Shown here: piece after piece, positions 34,213-46,965 of the stretch
Position numbering within the stretch: position 1 is the stretch's first letter
Layout of the letters: the number at the start of each line of letters is the position of its first letter
From: Ceratopteris richardii
Taxonomy: Eukaryota > Streptophyta > Polypodiopsida > Polypodiales > Pteridaceae
Direction of reading: 5' to 3'
Length of the DNA stretch: 64,000 bases
Assembly (NCBI GenBank): GCA_020310875.1
Contig: CM035407.1
Coordinates: 69,840,158-69,904,157 of the forward strand
Notes under the pieces: model-generated
What the model was told of the DNA's origin: nothing
What the model saw: the letters and a program-made list of their open reading frames with translations, nothing else
The model's database searches: none
Made by a program: the position numbers and the translations under genes

Positions 34213-34417
34213 TTTGTTACTTAGGCTCTAACAGTCTCTGCGCATCATAAGAAAAATAATTAGAAGTCCAAGATTCTTGAGCTAGCAAGGAAGGATATTT
34301 ATGACACACAAATCATAGATTACATATGCGCATATATATATAATACTATACATGTATGTACAAGGAGTCTACTTCGTCACTTCATTTGGATCCTGTCTGG
34401 TTTCTCTCATCCTAACA

Positions 34418-36912
34418 TCACTTGAAATATGGTTTAACTCGAAGCGCGTTAACCTTCACGGGAGCGTATTCTTCTCCTAAATCTTGAATTTGCATGGAAC
34501 CATTGGAATTGAGTTCCATCACTTTAAACGGTCCCGCCCATCTTGTCTGTAACTTCCCCGGGAATTTATAATACTTACTATCATAAACTAGCACCAAATC
34601 CCCTTCTTGAATCACATAGGTTTTGAGATTTTTGTCATGTCTTTCCTTACGTCTCTTCTGAATGGCTTCCAAGCTTTGTTGTGCGATAAGTCTCTTTTCT
34701 TCCAGCTTGACCAATTGTATGTACCTCTCCTTTAATGACTCTTCCTCGCCCAATCTAACTTCGATGGCCACTCTTAATGTCGGAGCTTCTTTTTCGATAG
34801 GGAAAATGGCTTCCTCGCCATATACTAGAGAGAACGGAGTGCTCTTTGTCGTCACTCGGTAGGATGTTCGATATGCCCATAAAGCTTCCAAAAGTCTCTC
34901 ATCCCAGTCTCTCCTATGCACAGCTACTGTTTTTGTCAGAATCTGTTCAAGAATTTTGTTGGTGACCTCCACTTGTCCATTTGCCCTCGGGTAATATGGA
35001 GTGCTCTTTCTATGTTTGATTTTATAGAGTTCCATTAATTCTTCAATCAGCTCATTGACAAAATGTGTCCCTCTATCACTTACTATTTCCAACGGGCATC
35101 CGAATCGAGTGATAATTTTCTCATACAGAAATTTCGCTACATCAACAGCTTGGTCAGTCTTCAGAGCTTTGGCTTCCACCCACTTGGTAACATAATCAGT
35201 ACAAACCAAGATATACCTATTGGACCTTCGTCGTGAAGGAGGATCAATAGGCCCCACAAAATCAATTCCCCATTTCTCAAACGGCTTAAGAGCCAACACC
35301 GGCGTAAGAGGAGCAGCATGTGATAATGTGGGTTTTCCCATTCGTTGGCATTTGTCACATTTCTTACAATATGTATGCGAGTCCTTGAACAATGTTGGCC
35401 ACCAATACCCTGCTAATAAAATCTTTCTTGCTGTCAGTTCACCAGCAAAATGTCCACCGCAAGGTTCGTCATGCAAAGCCCTCAACACTAGATTTGCCTC
35501 TTCTTCCTCGAGACACCTCCGATAAATGCTCTCATGAACAAAATATCGATAGAGTTGCCCCCCAATGATGCTATGGTGCTTCGCCAATGCTAACAGTTTC
35601 TGCTTCTCCCTCTTGCTTGCTCCTGGCGGATATTTAGTAGTGCACAAGAAATTCACCAAATCGGCATACCAAGGTATTTTCGCATCAACCTGGAATAGAT
35701 GCCCATCAGGAGCATCGTCGGGCACACCAGAGATTGGCTCTTCATTAACAATTCGAGATAAATGGTCGGCCAATATATGTGCTTTGCCTGGTCTGGTTAC
35801 CACTGTGAACTGAAATTCCTGGAGAAGTAGCATCCACCTCATCAGTCGCCCTGACAGTTCTGGTTTTCCACATAAAAAGTGAAGTGCTTTCCCATCAAGT
35901 AATGCCGATATTTGTTCACCGCAAAGATCATCGACAAGCATTCCTTCTCTGTAGTCGTATAATTCCTCTCAGTGCTATTCAAATTGCGACTTGCATAGTA
36001 AATAGGATGGTCCAACTTCTTTTCGTTGGCCTGGCATAGTACTGCTCCAACTGCAGTATGAGAAGCGTCGGTATGTACATGAAATTCCTTCGTCCAATCA
36101 GGTGCTACCAAAATCGGTGCATTTATTAACCTCTCTTTGATCGAGTCGAATGCAACTTGACACTCTCCCGTCCACTGGTATTGTTGGTCTTTTCTTAAAA
36201 GAGTCGTCAGTGGTGCCGCTATGGATGCAAAATTTAATATAAATCGTCGATAATAGTTTGCATGGCCCAAAAATCCTCTGAGTTGTCGCAAGTTTTACGG
36301 TGGTGGAAGTTGTCCAATCTTTTCCACTTTATCCTCGTCAACCGCAATCCCTTTTTTGGAAATGACATGACCCAAAAGCAATCCTCTTCGTACTCCAAAT
36401 GTACACTTTTCAGGATTCAATGCGATGCCTTTTTCTATGCTTCTTCTTAAAATTGCTTCGATCCTCTCCATCATGTTCTCATCGTCGCCTCTGATTGCAA
36501 AGTCATCAAGAAATATCTCCATCCAATCCTGCAGGTAGTCTTGATATGCAGCTATCATTGCTCTTTGGAATGTTGCCGGTGCATTGCATAATCCAAATGG
36601 CATCACCCGATATGCATACGTACCCCATTCTGTCGTGAAAGTAGTTTTGGATTGGTCCTCTTCATGAATTTGGATTTGGTTGTACCCACTGAAACCATCC
36701 AAAAATGAGTACAATTTATGGCCAGCCACTCTATCCAAGATTTGATCAGTGAATGGCAAGGGGAAATGATCCTTCTTCGTGCGCTCGTTCAACTTCCGAT
36801 AATCTATGCAAATACGGATTTTCTTATTTTTCTTCGGCACAACTACAATTGGTGATACCCATTCGCTAGATGCAATGGGGTATATGAATCCTGCCTCCAA
36901 TAATTTGGTCAA
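34418..36912 (-). pseudogene. Gypsy-E RT, RNase H and integrase (fossil, about two breaks)
   Basis: RT runs from FIYPIASSEWVSPIVVVPKK through ICIDYRKLNERTKKDHFPLP, FSGYNQIQIHEED and MPFGLCNAPATFQRAM to the catalytic FLDDF near 36505. RNase H follows (FHVHTDASHTAVGAVLCQ, YYASRNLNSTERNYTTTEKE). The integrase has a zinc-binding region ending CDKCQRMG, core motifs KWGIDFVGPIDPP, TDYVTKWVEAKAL, VSDRGTHFVNE and YYPRANGQVEVTNK, and a C-terminal module (GDLVLVYDSKYYKFPGKLQ, RWAGPFKVMEL). Most of the length is open and its organisation is typical of a plant Ty3/gypsy pol. Confidence 0.93.
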
Positions 36913-36948
36913 TTCCAGCTTGATCAGTTCCGAATAGACTGGATTCGT

Positions 36949-39900
36949 TCACCTGAGTCGTTGACATATTGGTCGTGTGCCTTCTTCCAGGTCTATATAA
37001 TGTTGGCAGATTTGGGGATCAATTCCTCTCAGATCACTGTACGACCATGCAAAGGCCTCGCTAAAATTTTTGAGTGTCGTTTTAATACAGTCTCGTACTC
37101 CATCTGGTAGCTCTGACCCTACACTCAAGAACTTTTTTGGAAAGACTTCCCATTTTTCCAACTGAGCTTCTCGCGAATAATCTTTATTTCTCGATGATAC
37201 TGTGATTGGAATGTGTTCTCCAATCAAGCGGGCATGGTCGGCCAGTAAATCATTGTCTTGTTCTCTTTCAATTGAACCTAGTTTCTTCAATTCAGCTTTT
37301 GCAATGGCTTCCGACAATTTAGTCTTACTCTTCGCTTCTTTTTCCGATTCTCGACTTCTCTTTAGAATCTCTGCTTCGAGCATTCTAACTCTTTCTCTCA
37401 ACTGTTGCACTTCCATCGCCGCAGCTAACTCTCGTTTCGATTCCTCTTTTGAAGTTCCCTTCTCTAGGGATTGAGTAGCTTTGTTTTTACTTGAGTCTAT
37501 ACTCAACATGTAACAATCAAATTCACTTGTGTGCGTCAACCATCCTAGCAGCTCCTGATCCGAATCGTCGTTATAGAGTAATGGATTTTTATACTCTCCC
37601 ATCTTCGTGTCTTGATTCTTAAAGAGCTGCAAGTTGAACCCGTCTTGAAGCAGATTCTTGTAGGTGTCCGTGTTCAAAGAAAATCTAGCTCGTGCACTCT
37701 CGTGCCTTGCTTTCTCCTTCTCTTTCCTTTCCATCTCATCGACTATTATTGTCTTTTTCTTGTTGTTCGAGGGTGGGGATACTTGTATTTGAATCCGATC
37801 AGACTTTGGCCCTATCGAAATAAAACCTGTGCGCCAGTCATGCACACATTCGGCTTGCACCAGCCATGGCCGTCCAAGTAGGATCGAGAAGGTAGCCTCC
37901 GAGGTCCTTGGTCTTACTATCAGATAATCAACTTTAAACTCTAGATCGCCCACAACTGTGCTTACATTCTTCAAAAGACCCGCAGGCTTCACTTGTGTTT
38001 GATCTGCCATCCTCAAAGACATCGGCGTTTCTTCCATGTGGTTAAGGCCCAAAGCTTTCATCATGAATTCAGTCATCAGGTTGACTGCGGCTCCACTATC
38101 TAACTGAGCACCAGGGACTGCATACCCTTTAATCTCGACCGTCACAGCTGGAGCATTTGAATCAATTTGCGTCGTAATACTTTGAATGATCCCTTGGACA
38201 TCCTTGTCTTGTCTCTTTTTATCTCGAGCTTTCCTCAGCTTCTTAATATATTCGTTGTAGAATTGTTTCCTATAAACAGGTGAACATTTTAGCAACGTGC
38301 CAATGTCCAGCGTGACTTCCGTGTCAGCGAGCAACTTTACAATATCTACTTCTTCCGAACTTTGTCTCTCCTTTCTAATCTTAGGAGCTTTCAATCTTTC
38401 AGGGAATGGTGCTATGCCCGACACAAACTCCTTGGTCACTGGTGGAAGGATCTCAACCTCTTCCCCATCCTCAAACTCTTGCTGCTCAACAAGTCCTCTA
38501 ACTTGATCCTCTACCTCTTCTTGTTCCGCTATCCTCTCTTGTCTCCCTTCTTCACCTTCGCCTCTTGGGTTCTTCTTCGAGTACTCTTGAGTCCTTGTGA
38601 CTACTGCCACAGTTGGATCTTTGTGTGGTTTCTTGGCCTCGTAAGCATCCACAAAGTGCATCGACGAGCTAGAGCCTTCTTGAGGGTTCGGTGTCTTGAA
38701 CACTACTCCGATCGTAGGAACGTGCTCTTGAGCTCTTGATGTGGGATGCATCTGAGTATCAACATAGTTCGAGGATCCTACTGGTCCTTTTTCCTTGCCG
38801 GCAGCAGCTCTTCGTTTTGGACAATCCTCATCAAAGTGGCCCTCTCCACTACAGTACCTACATAGTGGGGTATAGTCAATTGGTTTCTTTTCGTTTGGAC
38901 ATCTAGATTGAGTGTGGCCAAAGCCATGACATCTCCAGCACTGGATTGGACCATCTCTTCTTTGATCCCGTGTGGCTCCTCTTGGATAGTCTCCTCCCTG
39001 ACCCTGAGCACCATATCCATAAGTCGGTCTATTTTCCCAACGAGATGTAGATGGTACACTTTGAGCGGGCAATCCCGTGTAAGGTCTTTCTCTTGTATCT
39101 CCTGATTTCAGAGTCCTTTCTTCATAGGCTCTCTTGTTGTAACATCGGTCCTTTGTGTGATTTGTTCTCCCACAAAAAGTACAACGCATCCTAGGTGGCG
39201 ACCTATCTGTGAATACTCTCGAGACTGTGGGGCATTCTGAAGCCAAATGGCCGTAACCATGACACTTTCCACACCATGTATTTGATCGAAACACTTGATT
39301 CGGGTTTGTTGTGACCTCTGGTTTTACTGTGTACGTCTCTTGAGTTATCGTGGCAGCTTTTATAGCTTGCGTGACCAATTCCAATATTCGTTCTTCGGTT
39401 AGCGCAGGCTTTACCTCGCCTGGCGTGCTAGTGGCAGCTACAAAAGCTGGGGTCGTCAATGCGGGACTTCCTTGGCCAGGATCTTTAATCGGTATGTTTC
39501 CTGGGCCTCCCATAGGCTCGTATAAGAGTTCCATCTTCCTTTGTTGGCATAATTGTACTTCCTCCCAAAGCCTCGCTTGCTCTTTAGCATCCATTAAAGT
39601 TGCAGGTCTTGTCAGGCTGATGTGCTGCTGTGCCATAGGATCTCGCAATCCTGAAATGAATCTACGTTTCAATGTCTCATCATTCGGGGCATTCACGCCC
39701 ATCTTTCTTACCAACGTTTCCATTCTTTGAATATAGTTGTCGATGCTCTCATTGACTCCTTGTCGCAAATAATCCATTTGTTGGGCCAATCTATCTTGGA
39801 AGCCTTGTCGTCGAAACTTTGCCAAGAAGGCTTCCTTGAGCATTTGATAAGTTCCACGCTCTTGTGGTGTCAAATTCCCATACCAATTGGCTGCCTCATC

Positions 39901-40323
39901 ACAGAGAATAGCCGGAAAAATTCTCAACCTTTGGTCCTGGTCAACTACATCATTGGCCTCACAGGTGACCTCAAACAACTGGATAAAGCTATCCGGATCT
40001 TCGTCCCAAGTACCCGAAAACTTGGTGAAGTCTCCCAAGTGAACTGAAATCCGCTGAGCCATTTCGAACAGAGGTGTGATGTCAATATCACTTCGATCCC
40101 AGACATTTAATGCACGTGGCCTCAGGATCCCTCCTTCAAACTTCCGTACTTGACTCGCGACTCTCCTACGGGAATACACGTTCTTGGCTGATCTCTTCGA
40201 ACCAATCGAGGTCCACTCACCTGGCGGTTCCCACCTTCTTCTTTCTCTTTCAAGGGCTCTTCTCTGAGCGCGTTCCTCTCTTTGAGTTTGTGTTGCTCCT
40301 GACGATGAGCTCCCCTCGCTCAT
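36949..40323 (-). pseudogene. Gypsy-E gag, protease and pol start (fossil)
   Basis: A long open frame starting about 90 bp after the primer site. The retrotransposon gag domain (FTKFSGTWDEDPDSFIQLFE, AANWYGNLTPQERGTYQMLK, RRFISGLRDPMAQQHI) is followed by four zinc knuckles: CGKCHGYGHLASEC, CTFCGRTNHTKDRC, CWRCHGFGHTQSRC and CRYCSGEGHFDEDC. An acidic linker leads to protease AQLDSGAAVNLMTE (DSGA at 38089-38100) with SILLGRPWLV. After a charged helical stretch comes AFAWSYSDLRGIDPQ, the usual lead-in to RT. Four knuckles is more than typical. Confidence 0.93.
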
Positions 40324-40412
40324 GTACTAGATCGCGGGTCCGCAAGCTCGGCCAACCTGTGGCGCTAGGCGAACCTATGGCACTCTCTTATAGAGACGTA
40401 CCAAGCTATATT

Positions 40413-40428
40413 CCCCGGCTGCGCACCA
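40413..40428 (-). other. Gypsy-E primer binding site (tRNA-Gly type)
   Basis: The minus strand reads TGGTGCGCAGCCGGGG, three bases from the LTR. It is closest to the tRNA-Gly-type site at 89-106 and less like the tRNA-Asp site of Gypsy-B. Match to any one tRNA is imperfect. Confidence 0.6.
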
Positions 40429-40431
40429 AAA

Positions 40432-43400
40432 TGATAGGCTTCTAAGCCCAAGGAAAAGATGATCGTGGAAGCCTTTATTTTGCTCAAACCCCTCGCAATT
40501 GGTCTACTTGGATTACCTAGAGCCCACAATTATCTCGAAATGGATTTCTCTTGTGGCTATGCACTAGCTCATATATTTCCGGCAAACACACCAAAATGAT
40601 TGCACTCTTGGTCCAAGGGAAAGATGCACACACACAATGGCAATGGTATTTTGCCCAATTTCCTGATACCAGGTCAATTTTGGTCTCCCCTAAGTCCACA
40701 ATTTCACTCCAAAGTATTGATGGGGGATACGAGAAAATACACGCACAAAGGGGAAACCAACTCTAGTGGTTACCTCTCGGGACCTCCCTTGTTCCTTGCT
40801 CACGCCCCATGTACTTCTAAGAACACCCACTCTTATGCACAAATTCCCACACGCTCTCACTGTTCCTTTCTCCCTAATTTTTTTTTAAAGCCATTGTAGA
40901 ATAATTTTTAAATCAAACACGATTGTGACGCATCTTTAGATCCATATGTCCTAAAAGAAAACTTTACAGGCCGAACATTAGTATGAAAAAAATCGTGTAT
41001 GATTTTTAACTACTCAGGAATTTCTCACATAGAGAAAGTTCCTACACATTTTTTCTTCATATTAACAATTCCAGTTTGTACTCCTTCTGTACGTGCAAGC
41101 TTCAATTCCTCTTCTTGATAGGAAATCTCCTATGGCAGCTTGCTCGACAAATTTCGTGTCCATTCTCTCTAATTTGTTGTAATCCTACAAAATCATCCTA
41201 TGCGTAGGCTATTAAAATGTTACAGAACAGATCAAGCAGCGTCATCTTATTATTATGCGATTGCAAAATCTTTGAAATTCATGATATGAACATCATGCTC
41301 ATAGAATCCTTGCAGTGCATGGTATGAACATCATGCACAAACATATATATTGTCCACGCTTCGTTTCATTAGCATTCCTTTAACTGCCTTCTATGCGTGC
41401 GTTTTCAATAGCAGACTTGCTGTCTGAGTAGAGAAGACAGAGATAAACATACATTGACCTCCGATATCCTCTGCTCAACATTTACTCCAGCACCTTCGAC
41501 TTCCAATTCTTTGCTAGCTGAAGTTGAATGACCACTGTCATGAGAATCACTGGACACTTTGCATACATCGGTTAAGCTTCCTAAATCTTCTCTTGTGCAT
41601 CCACTTCTCTCAGACAAAGTTTCAACTCTATGCGAACCTTGGCACAAATCAGGTATTATTACTGTAAAAATGTACTATGTAGGAGAACTGAAGATCCATA
41701 CCAAAATCTCTAATACAGTACACATTTGGATTTAAAAAAACAGAAACTGAAGTGATCAATTCGCTGAATTCTGATATAACGCTTTTACATCAATATGCTA
41801 TTACATAAAAACTGCGCATAACTTAAATTCATCATGGAAATAGAATTGCTTCATCATACCTTCTGCCATGAAACTATTCGCATCTTTGCACATGATACAC
41901 TTATAATTTGTGCATCCTCCTACTCTTCCTCTGATAATCTGTTCCCAGCACTTCCTTCGTAATCCCTCTGCCTTCTTCCATGTCCAACATGATGCACCTT
42001 TTTAATCTCAGCAATAGCAACAACATTCAAAACGTGGAAGTTCTCTACGAAGATAGAACACGAGCTGAACATCCTCTGCGGTTAAAACGAATGGAGATAC
42101 AATTTGTATCACTCTTTCTAATCTTCGGCACCACCTCTAGATTGACCTTCATTCTGAATCAGCTACGTGTGCTTGCAACTTGATCATGCACTTCTCCGAA
42201 GCTCCTCCGCCAGGTCTCCACCAGTGTCGCATGCTCCAGGCGTAGAAGATGCTTCAGTTATGACTCCTCCATTTGCAGAAAAATGCTTCAACTACGATCG
42301 CTTTGTTCCCAGTAAGAGCAATTGTGGAGCCTGGAGTATTGAGCGTAGCAGCTCTTCACTTGATAGGCACCAGTCAAGCAGCACAGCTTCCCAATGGAGA
42401 TGATTAATGAGCCATCGACATACGCTGCTGGACCACACAGCATGCTTCACGAATCACCAAGAACTGGAGGGAAAAGCTGGAGTCGTGCTGCATGCCACCC
42501 CCCTTTTTTTCGACTTTGGAGTATGACCTCCTATAGTACTCGTAGCTGGGGAGTCGGTACTCTACAGTCTACTACTCCTGTGCTCCACGAGTCCACTCAA
42601 GTAGGCATCATGTGCCGCAGGAGAAGCCAGAAATCGTCAGACACCCCCTACCGCCACGGAAGCGGTCCCCTTTTGTGCTCCATACACTCCCCCAACAGCA
42701 GCTAAGTCCTCCTTTTTCTCGTTTTTTCTGTCAGACAAACGGGGCCGAAAAACAAAAGATAGGTAACCCCCCTAGATAGAGAATGTGCCTCCCCTTTTCC
42801 AGTGCGCTCGTCAAGCTTGCAATCACAACGGACCTGCCCCCCCAGGTGGACGTGTTCCTCTATGTATGCAGCAACAGGATCCCTCCCCCTGTCTTCAATG
42901 CCTCCGCCGAAAAGAGGTTCAGGACAAAAATGGAAACGTCTCCTTTTTTGTTTCTCTTGTCAGAGATTGCTGCAACAAAAAACGGCCTGGCCCCCCTCTT
43001 TGGCTTCCGTTGAAAACAAAGCACACAATAACTGATATATCCACTTTGATACACGACAAGCCCATAGAGCTAATCCTGGGATTATTTCGGTGTTCATAAG
43101 ATGGCCGATCGGATGTTCTATGAAGTGCAACTTTCAGCTCCGAAAATAAATTACCTGTCTCATTTGAAATTGATCCTTGTCTATTCTCGTTTGTTTATTC
43201 ATATATATCTTCATCTGAACAATGGGCAGGCGCGCATTCATCATCGGTTTCTTTCTCTGCCCTTCCGGAATCCATTTCCCCCGTATTCCCTCGTTCCTAC
43301 TTCACCTCACCGAGCTGCACCATAGTGACATCCCATGATCTCTTCCCATGCCTTCTTTCCTTCACGGTCAGCGATTTCGACATAGCAATTGTTATTTTGT

Positions 43401-43873
43401 TCTAAGGATAGCACATTGGCAGTTGAACCTAGAAGAATTTGTACACCCTCATCGGAACAGCCATTGATGTCCTCCGGGTTCCTGTAGTGTGACATAGCTC
43501 TCAAGCCACACTTGCCAGCTCTCCATCAATCCTTTTCGGATGATCTCATCATGGATTTCACAGCCATTTCTATTAAAATTGTTGCTGGATTCATATCTGA
43601 CTGGGTTATGCTTTTATTAGGTTTTGGAAATGATCGTTCTGCATCCACAGCCTAATACAGTGCCACGAAAGAATTCTTGCTCCAACGACCCGTACTGAAT
43701 ATTGCGTATGTGTGGTTCTGAACCCCTTTTATTCAGCCTTGATGTTACCACATTTGATCAGAGTTTATTGTTATCGACCAACATCTTTCCTTGACGGATA
43801 CCTGCAATCAACATATAATCTGCAAAATGGAAGCATGTTAGTGCACCAAAACCAACCATTTCTTGAGCTAACA
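40432..43873 (-). repeat. Gypsy-E 5' LTR (right copy)
   Basis: 3442 bp from TGATAGGC to GAGCTAACA on the plus strand, about 99 percent identical to 28897-32337. It carries the same relic primer site (40576-40593), exon-like frames (41405-41647, 43307-43504) and PPR scrap (43520-43567). Confidence 0.95.
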
Positions 43874-44430
43874 GCAAGTACGAGCATACATGCAGATCTA
43901 GGACTAAGGCAACCCATTAAATTTTTCCAAACTTTACACCATGCTAAAAGTGATTCTCATCACTAAAAACCCTTGTAAATATCATTTCACCTTTTTGTAG
44001 CTCCATTTTGTACAAGCCGAGGAGTCCTCAAGCTTGGGGAGCCTTAGAAGTAGTTGCCTGCTAATTTTCATAATTTTTAGATCTCATTTGAGTCCTCAAA
44101 TAAGCCCTGGAACCTAATTTTTGACTAGGCCGGACACTGGGTCTGGACAGGGCCAAAGCTAGTCAAAAACTATAAATAGAGCTAGAGAGCTCATTTTTGA
44201 GCTAGCTTCTTGTAGTTTTTGAGCTTGTATGAGAACTTGGTTATAATAGAAGTGATTCCATTGTCTTACTCTCTTTGTTTTTACCGTGTGTGCGCGTGTG
44301 TGTGTATGTGTGTGCATGTTAATGTGCTTCTCACTCACGCACTTGTGCCTTCACTTGCTCGAGGTCTTCATACCATCCTCACGTCTTCCCGGATTGAAAT
44401 TAAAGGAGGTGCTACTCATCACTGAGCTAC
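43874..44430 (+). repeat. Rest of Gypsy-D 3' LTR
   Basis: It begins with the second copy of target duplication GCAAG (43874-43878), so it continues the LTR cut at 28896. It has a TATA box TATAAATA at 44171-44178 in a promoter-like setting and a GT-rich microsatellite at 44283-44318. The exact right end cannot be fixed because no other copy is present; it is somewhere near 44430. Confidence 0.7.
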
Positions 44431-44793
44431 AAGAGTACATGTGTGGAAACAAAATGAAAAGAAGAGTGTACTAAAAAAAAAAAAGAGTGTGTGAGACTCA
44501 AAATGAGTAGACCATGAAATGGGTAAACTCATGTGGATTAGAAATGAGCTTGCCAAGAGCATGGAGTAGGCTCCTCAAGCTTCTAACCAAGTAGAAATGG
44601 GGGGAAATGCCCTCCTTATATAGATTTGGGAGGGGCTCTCCAAACTGCATCTCATGTGGGATAATTCCCCTGAAAGGAGAATGAATACAATGGTAGAAGC
44701 AAATGGCGAGGTACCCAAATACAAAGGAAATACAATATACAATGGAAATAAACTAAAAATGGAGTGCCTCCGATATACAAAATGGAGATGCAC
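44431..44793 (-). other. LTR-like piece with minus-strand TATA box
   Basis: The minus strand reads AAATCTATATAAGGAGGGCA near 44622, a good TATA context, in noncoding sequence between the Gypsy-D LTR and the Gypsy-F integrase piece. It could be part of an LTR, but no boundary is visible. Confidence 0.3.
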
Positions 44794-45951
44794 TCATGCG
44801 GATACAAATGTAGATGATGTAGGAGCAATCATGTTGCCAACAAATCTATCAACTATAACCCAGATTGAATCAAAGCATTTCTTAGTGTGGAGTAAACTTG
44901 AAATGAAATCCATGGAGATACTTTCCCATTTACCTTTTGGAATCTCCAAAGGATGGAGCAATCCTCCAACTTTAAGTCGTTTGAACTTATTGACTTGACA
45001 TTTATGGAACTTAACTACATAGACTTGCACATCTCGATGTAAACTAAGCCAATAGAAATGTCATTCAACTAACCCATAGGTTCGATTAATACCAGGATAT
45101 CCAGCACTTGGAGCATCGTGGAATTAAAAAAGTACTTGATTTCGTATGTCCGAAAGACTTAGGACACAAACCTTAGCTTTATAAAGCAAATATTCATCTT
45201 AGACAGAATAGTGTTTGAACTTTCCCTTAGAAGTACTTGCTTCATTTGTTTGAGCTTGTTCAGCTGCCTTCCGTGCTTGATTGTAGCTTGGATCTCCTTT
45301 ACAACTTTGTTTCAAAGTTGAAATAAATTCACTTTGAATTTGTACAGAAGTCAGGTTGTTCACCATAGGCATCCAACTTAAGGCATCTGCCATTGCATTG
45401 AACTTTCCTTTCTTGTACCTTAGTTCATAATCAAACTTTTGTAATTGTTCGGCCCATCTAGCTTTTCTACCTCTCAAGTTTAGTTGGTTTGCAAACCACT
45501 TGATGCTCTCTCGATCAAAGACTATGGTTAACTTTGATCCATATAGGTAATGGTGCCATTTCTTCATAGAATTTATAATAGCAAACATCTCTTGTGCATA
45601 GTTTGAATAGTTTTGTTGAGCAAGACTTAGCTTTCTACTTTTGAAAGCTATTGGTTGGCCTTCTTGGCTTAGTACCACTCCTACTGTAGATGAACTTGCA
45701 TCTATTTCTAATTGGAAAGGTTTATTTGGGTCTATGATTTGTAGAACCGGGGCTGAAGCTAAAGCAAGTTTAAGCTCTTGCAAGCTTCTTGCTTGCTTCT
45801 CTTTCCAAGTAATCTTCTGATGCTTCCCTTCGAGTTGATATGTCAAAGGTGCTGCTAAGTTGGCATACCTAGCCACAAACTCCCGATAATATCCAGCCAA
45901 TTCGAGAAAACTTTGTAATTCTTAAACATTCTTGGGCTCATGCCAATTAAG
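44794..45951 (-). mobile_element. Gypsy-F: old Ty3/gypsy pol fragment (chromovirus-like)
   Basis: The minus strand encodes the RT end (ELQSFLELAGYYREF), RNase H (FQLEIDASSSTVGVVLSQEG, PIAFKSRKLSLAQQNYSNYAQE, MKKWHHYLYGSKLTIVFD, KFNAMADALS) and the integrase start (CQVNKFKRLKVGGLLHPLEI, PKGKWESISMDFI). The style is that of plant chromoviruses. Several breaks, no LTRs recognised; it is cut on the right by LTR-G. Older than Copia-A and Gypsy-E. Confidence 0.85.
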
Positions 45952-46165
45952 TGTTATATTCCATAGATATACATGCTTGGAGGAACAAGAAGTTCCTTTC
46001 TCGGGGGATAGCCAAGGTCAAAATCCAACTAGTTCATTCGAGGTACCTACTCATGATGGCCAGATGAGTAGAGGGACCTTAGAGAGAACTCTAGATGGTG
46101 ACTAGGAAAGGGTTATAAATAGGCTGGGAGGTGAGTCCAAGGCATGTCATTCTCAACGTCTCACA
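45952..46165 (+). repeat. LTR-G, short Copia-type 5' LTR
   Basis: TGTTATATT to CGTCTCACA, 214 bp, with a TATA box TATAAATA at 46114-46121, immediately followed by a primer-site-like sequence. It interrupts Gypsy-F; TTAAG (45947-45951) is the candidate target duplication. No second LTR is in the window. Confidence 0.65.
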
Positions 46166-46166
46166 T

Positions 46167-46180
46167 TTGATATCAGAGCC
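46167..46180 (+). other. Copia-G primer binding site
   Basis: TTGATATCAGAGCC is a slightly altered form of TTGGTATCAGAGCC, the initiator tRNA-Met site, placed just after LTR-G. Confidence 0.7.
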
Positions 46181-46289
46181 TGAGGGAGAGAGAGACCTTG
46201 GGGGGAGAGCTTGATGGAGATGAAGAACAATCCTTTGCTTGCAAGAATGGAAGGTTGTCATGCTAATTATGGGGCATCATCATCTTCGT

Positions 46290-46510
46290 GACAAAAAAAA
46301 AATGTGTGTAGCCATGGATTCTTCTCTTTGCATGGAGTTTGACATTCGGGTAGCCTCAAGAATAATGCGAAAAAGATTGTGCTGCTCTAATTTAGGAAAA
46401 GGCTTAACGTATGACTCAAAAAAAATCAATCACGGCCGTCAGCCTAGTTATGTGGGAATTGAATCCTGCACTTGTGAAATTTGAAGATATGAGCTAACCA
46501 CGTGGCCATT
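46290..46510 (-). mobile_element. Possible tRNA-derived SINE
   Basis: The minus strand begins TGGCCACGTGGTTAGCTCA, with an A-box-like GTGGTTAGCTCA (46491-46503). About 30 bp on is GGATTCAATTCCC (46453-46465), close to the B-box GGTTCGANTCC. The unit ends in a T run at 46292-46301, as in plant Au-type SINEs. I find no clear target duplication, so this is tentative. Confidence 0.4.
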
Positions 46511-46611
46511 CAAGAGAGGATACACTTCTTTTACACACGTCTGTATAATCCATAGCAATTACGAGGGACATGCAACTAATCTCTACAAATAAGTGTTCAA
46601 CCTTGCATGAT

Positions 46612-46965
46612 ATTTCTCTCTCTCTCTCTCTCACACACACACACTTAAAGTGGCATACCCCGAAGATTGCAAATGATAGCTATGGGTGTAACAGAAAGAG
46701 AAGAAAGATAGAAAGAGAGAAAGAGACAAAGGAAGAGAAAGAGAGAAAACAAGAGAGATAGAGAAAGAGAAAAGATGGAGAAAGAGGTAGAGATAGAAAT
46801 GAAGAAAAAATAGAGAGAGAATAAGAGAAGGTAAGAGAGAAATGTTAAGAGAGATAGAGAGAAAGAGCTAGAGAGAGAAGAAAAGAAGAAGAGAAGAAAT
46901 AAAAAAAGAGAGAGATTTGAGAGTGGAAGAAAGAGAGAGGATGAGAAGAATAGAGAGAATAAGTT
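46612..46965. repeat. Low-complexity CT/AC then GA-rich tract
   Basis: (TC)n and (AC)n at 46612-46645, then an impure GA-rich stretch of about 270 bp. Open frames across it encode only Ser/Leu/Phe-rich or Arg/Glu-rich runs and are artefacts. Confidence 0.85.

Larger units (their letters stand above)
28897..43873 (-). mobile_element. Gypsy-E, 15-kb Ty3/gypsy element with 3.44-kb LTRs
   Basis: Complete minus-strand element of 14,977 bp: two long LTRs, a tRNA-Gly-type primer site, gag with four zinc knuckles, protease, RT, RNase H, integrase, a small 3' ORF, noncoding 3' region, polypurine tract, and target duplication GCAAG on both sides. LTRs differ at roughly 35-40 sites over 3.44 kb by eye, about 1.1 percent, so it is recent. 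It looks nearly whole with about two breaks in gag-pol. It is inserted in the 3' LTR of Gypsy-D. Confidence 0.95.
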
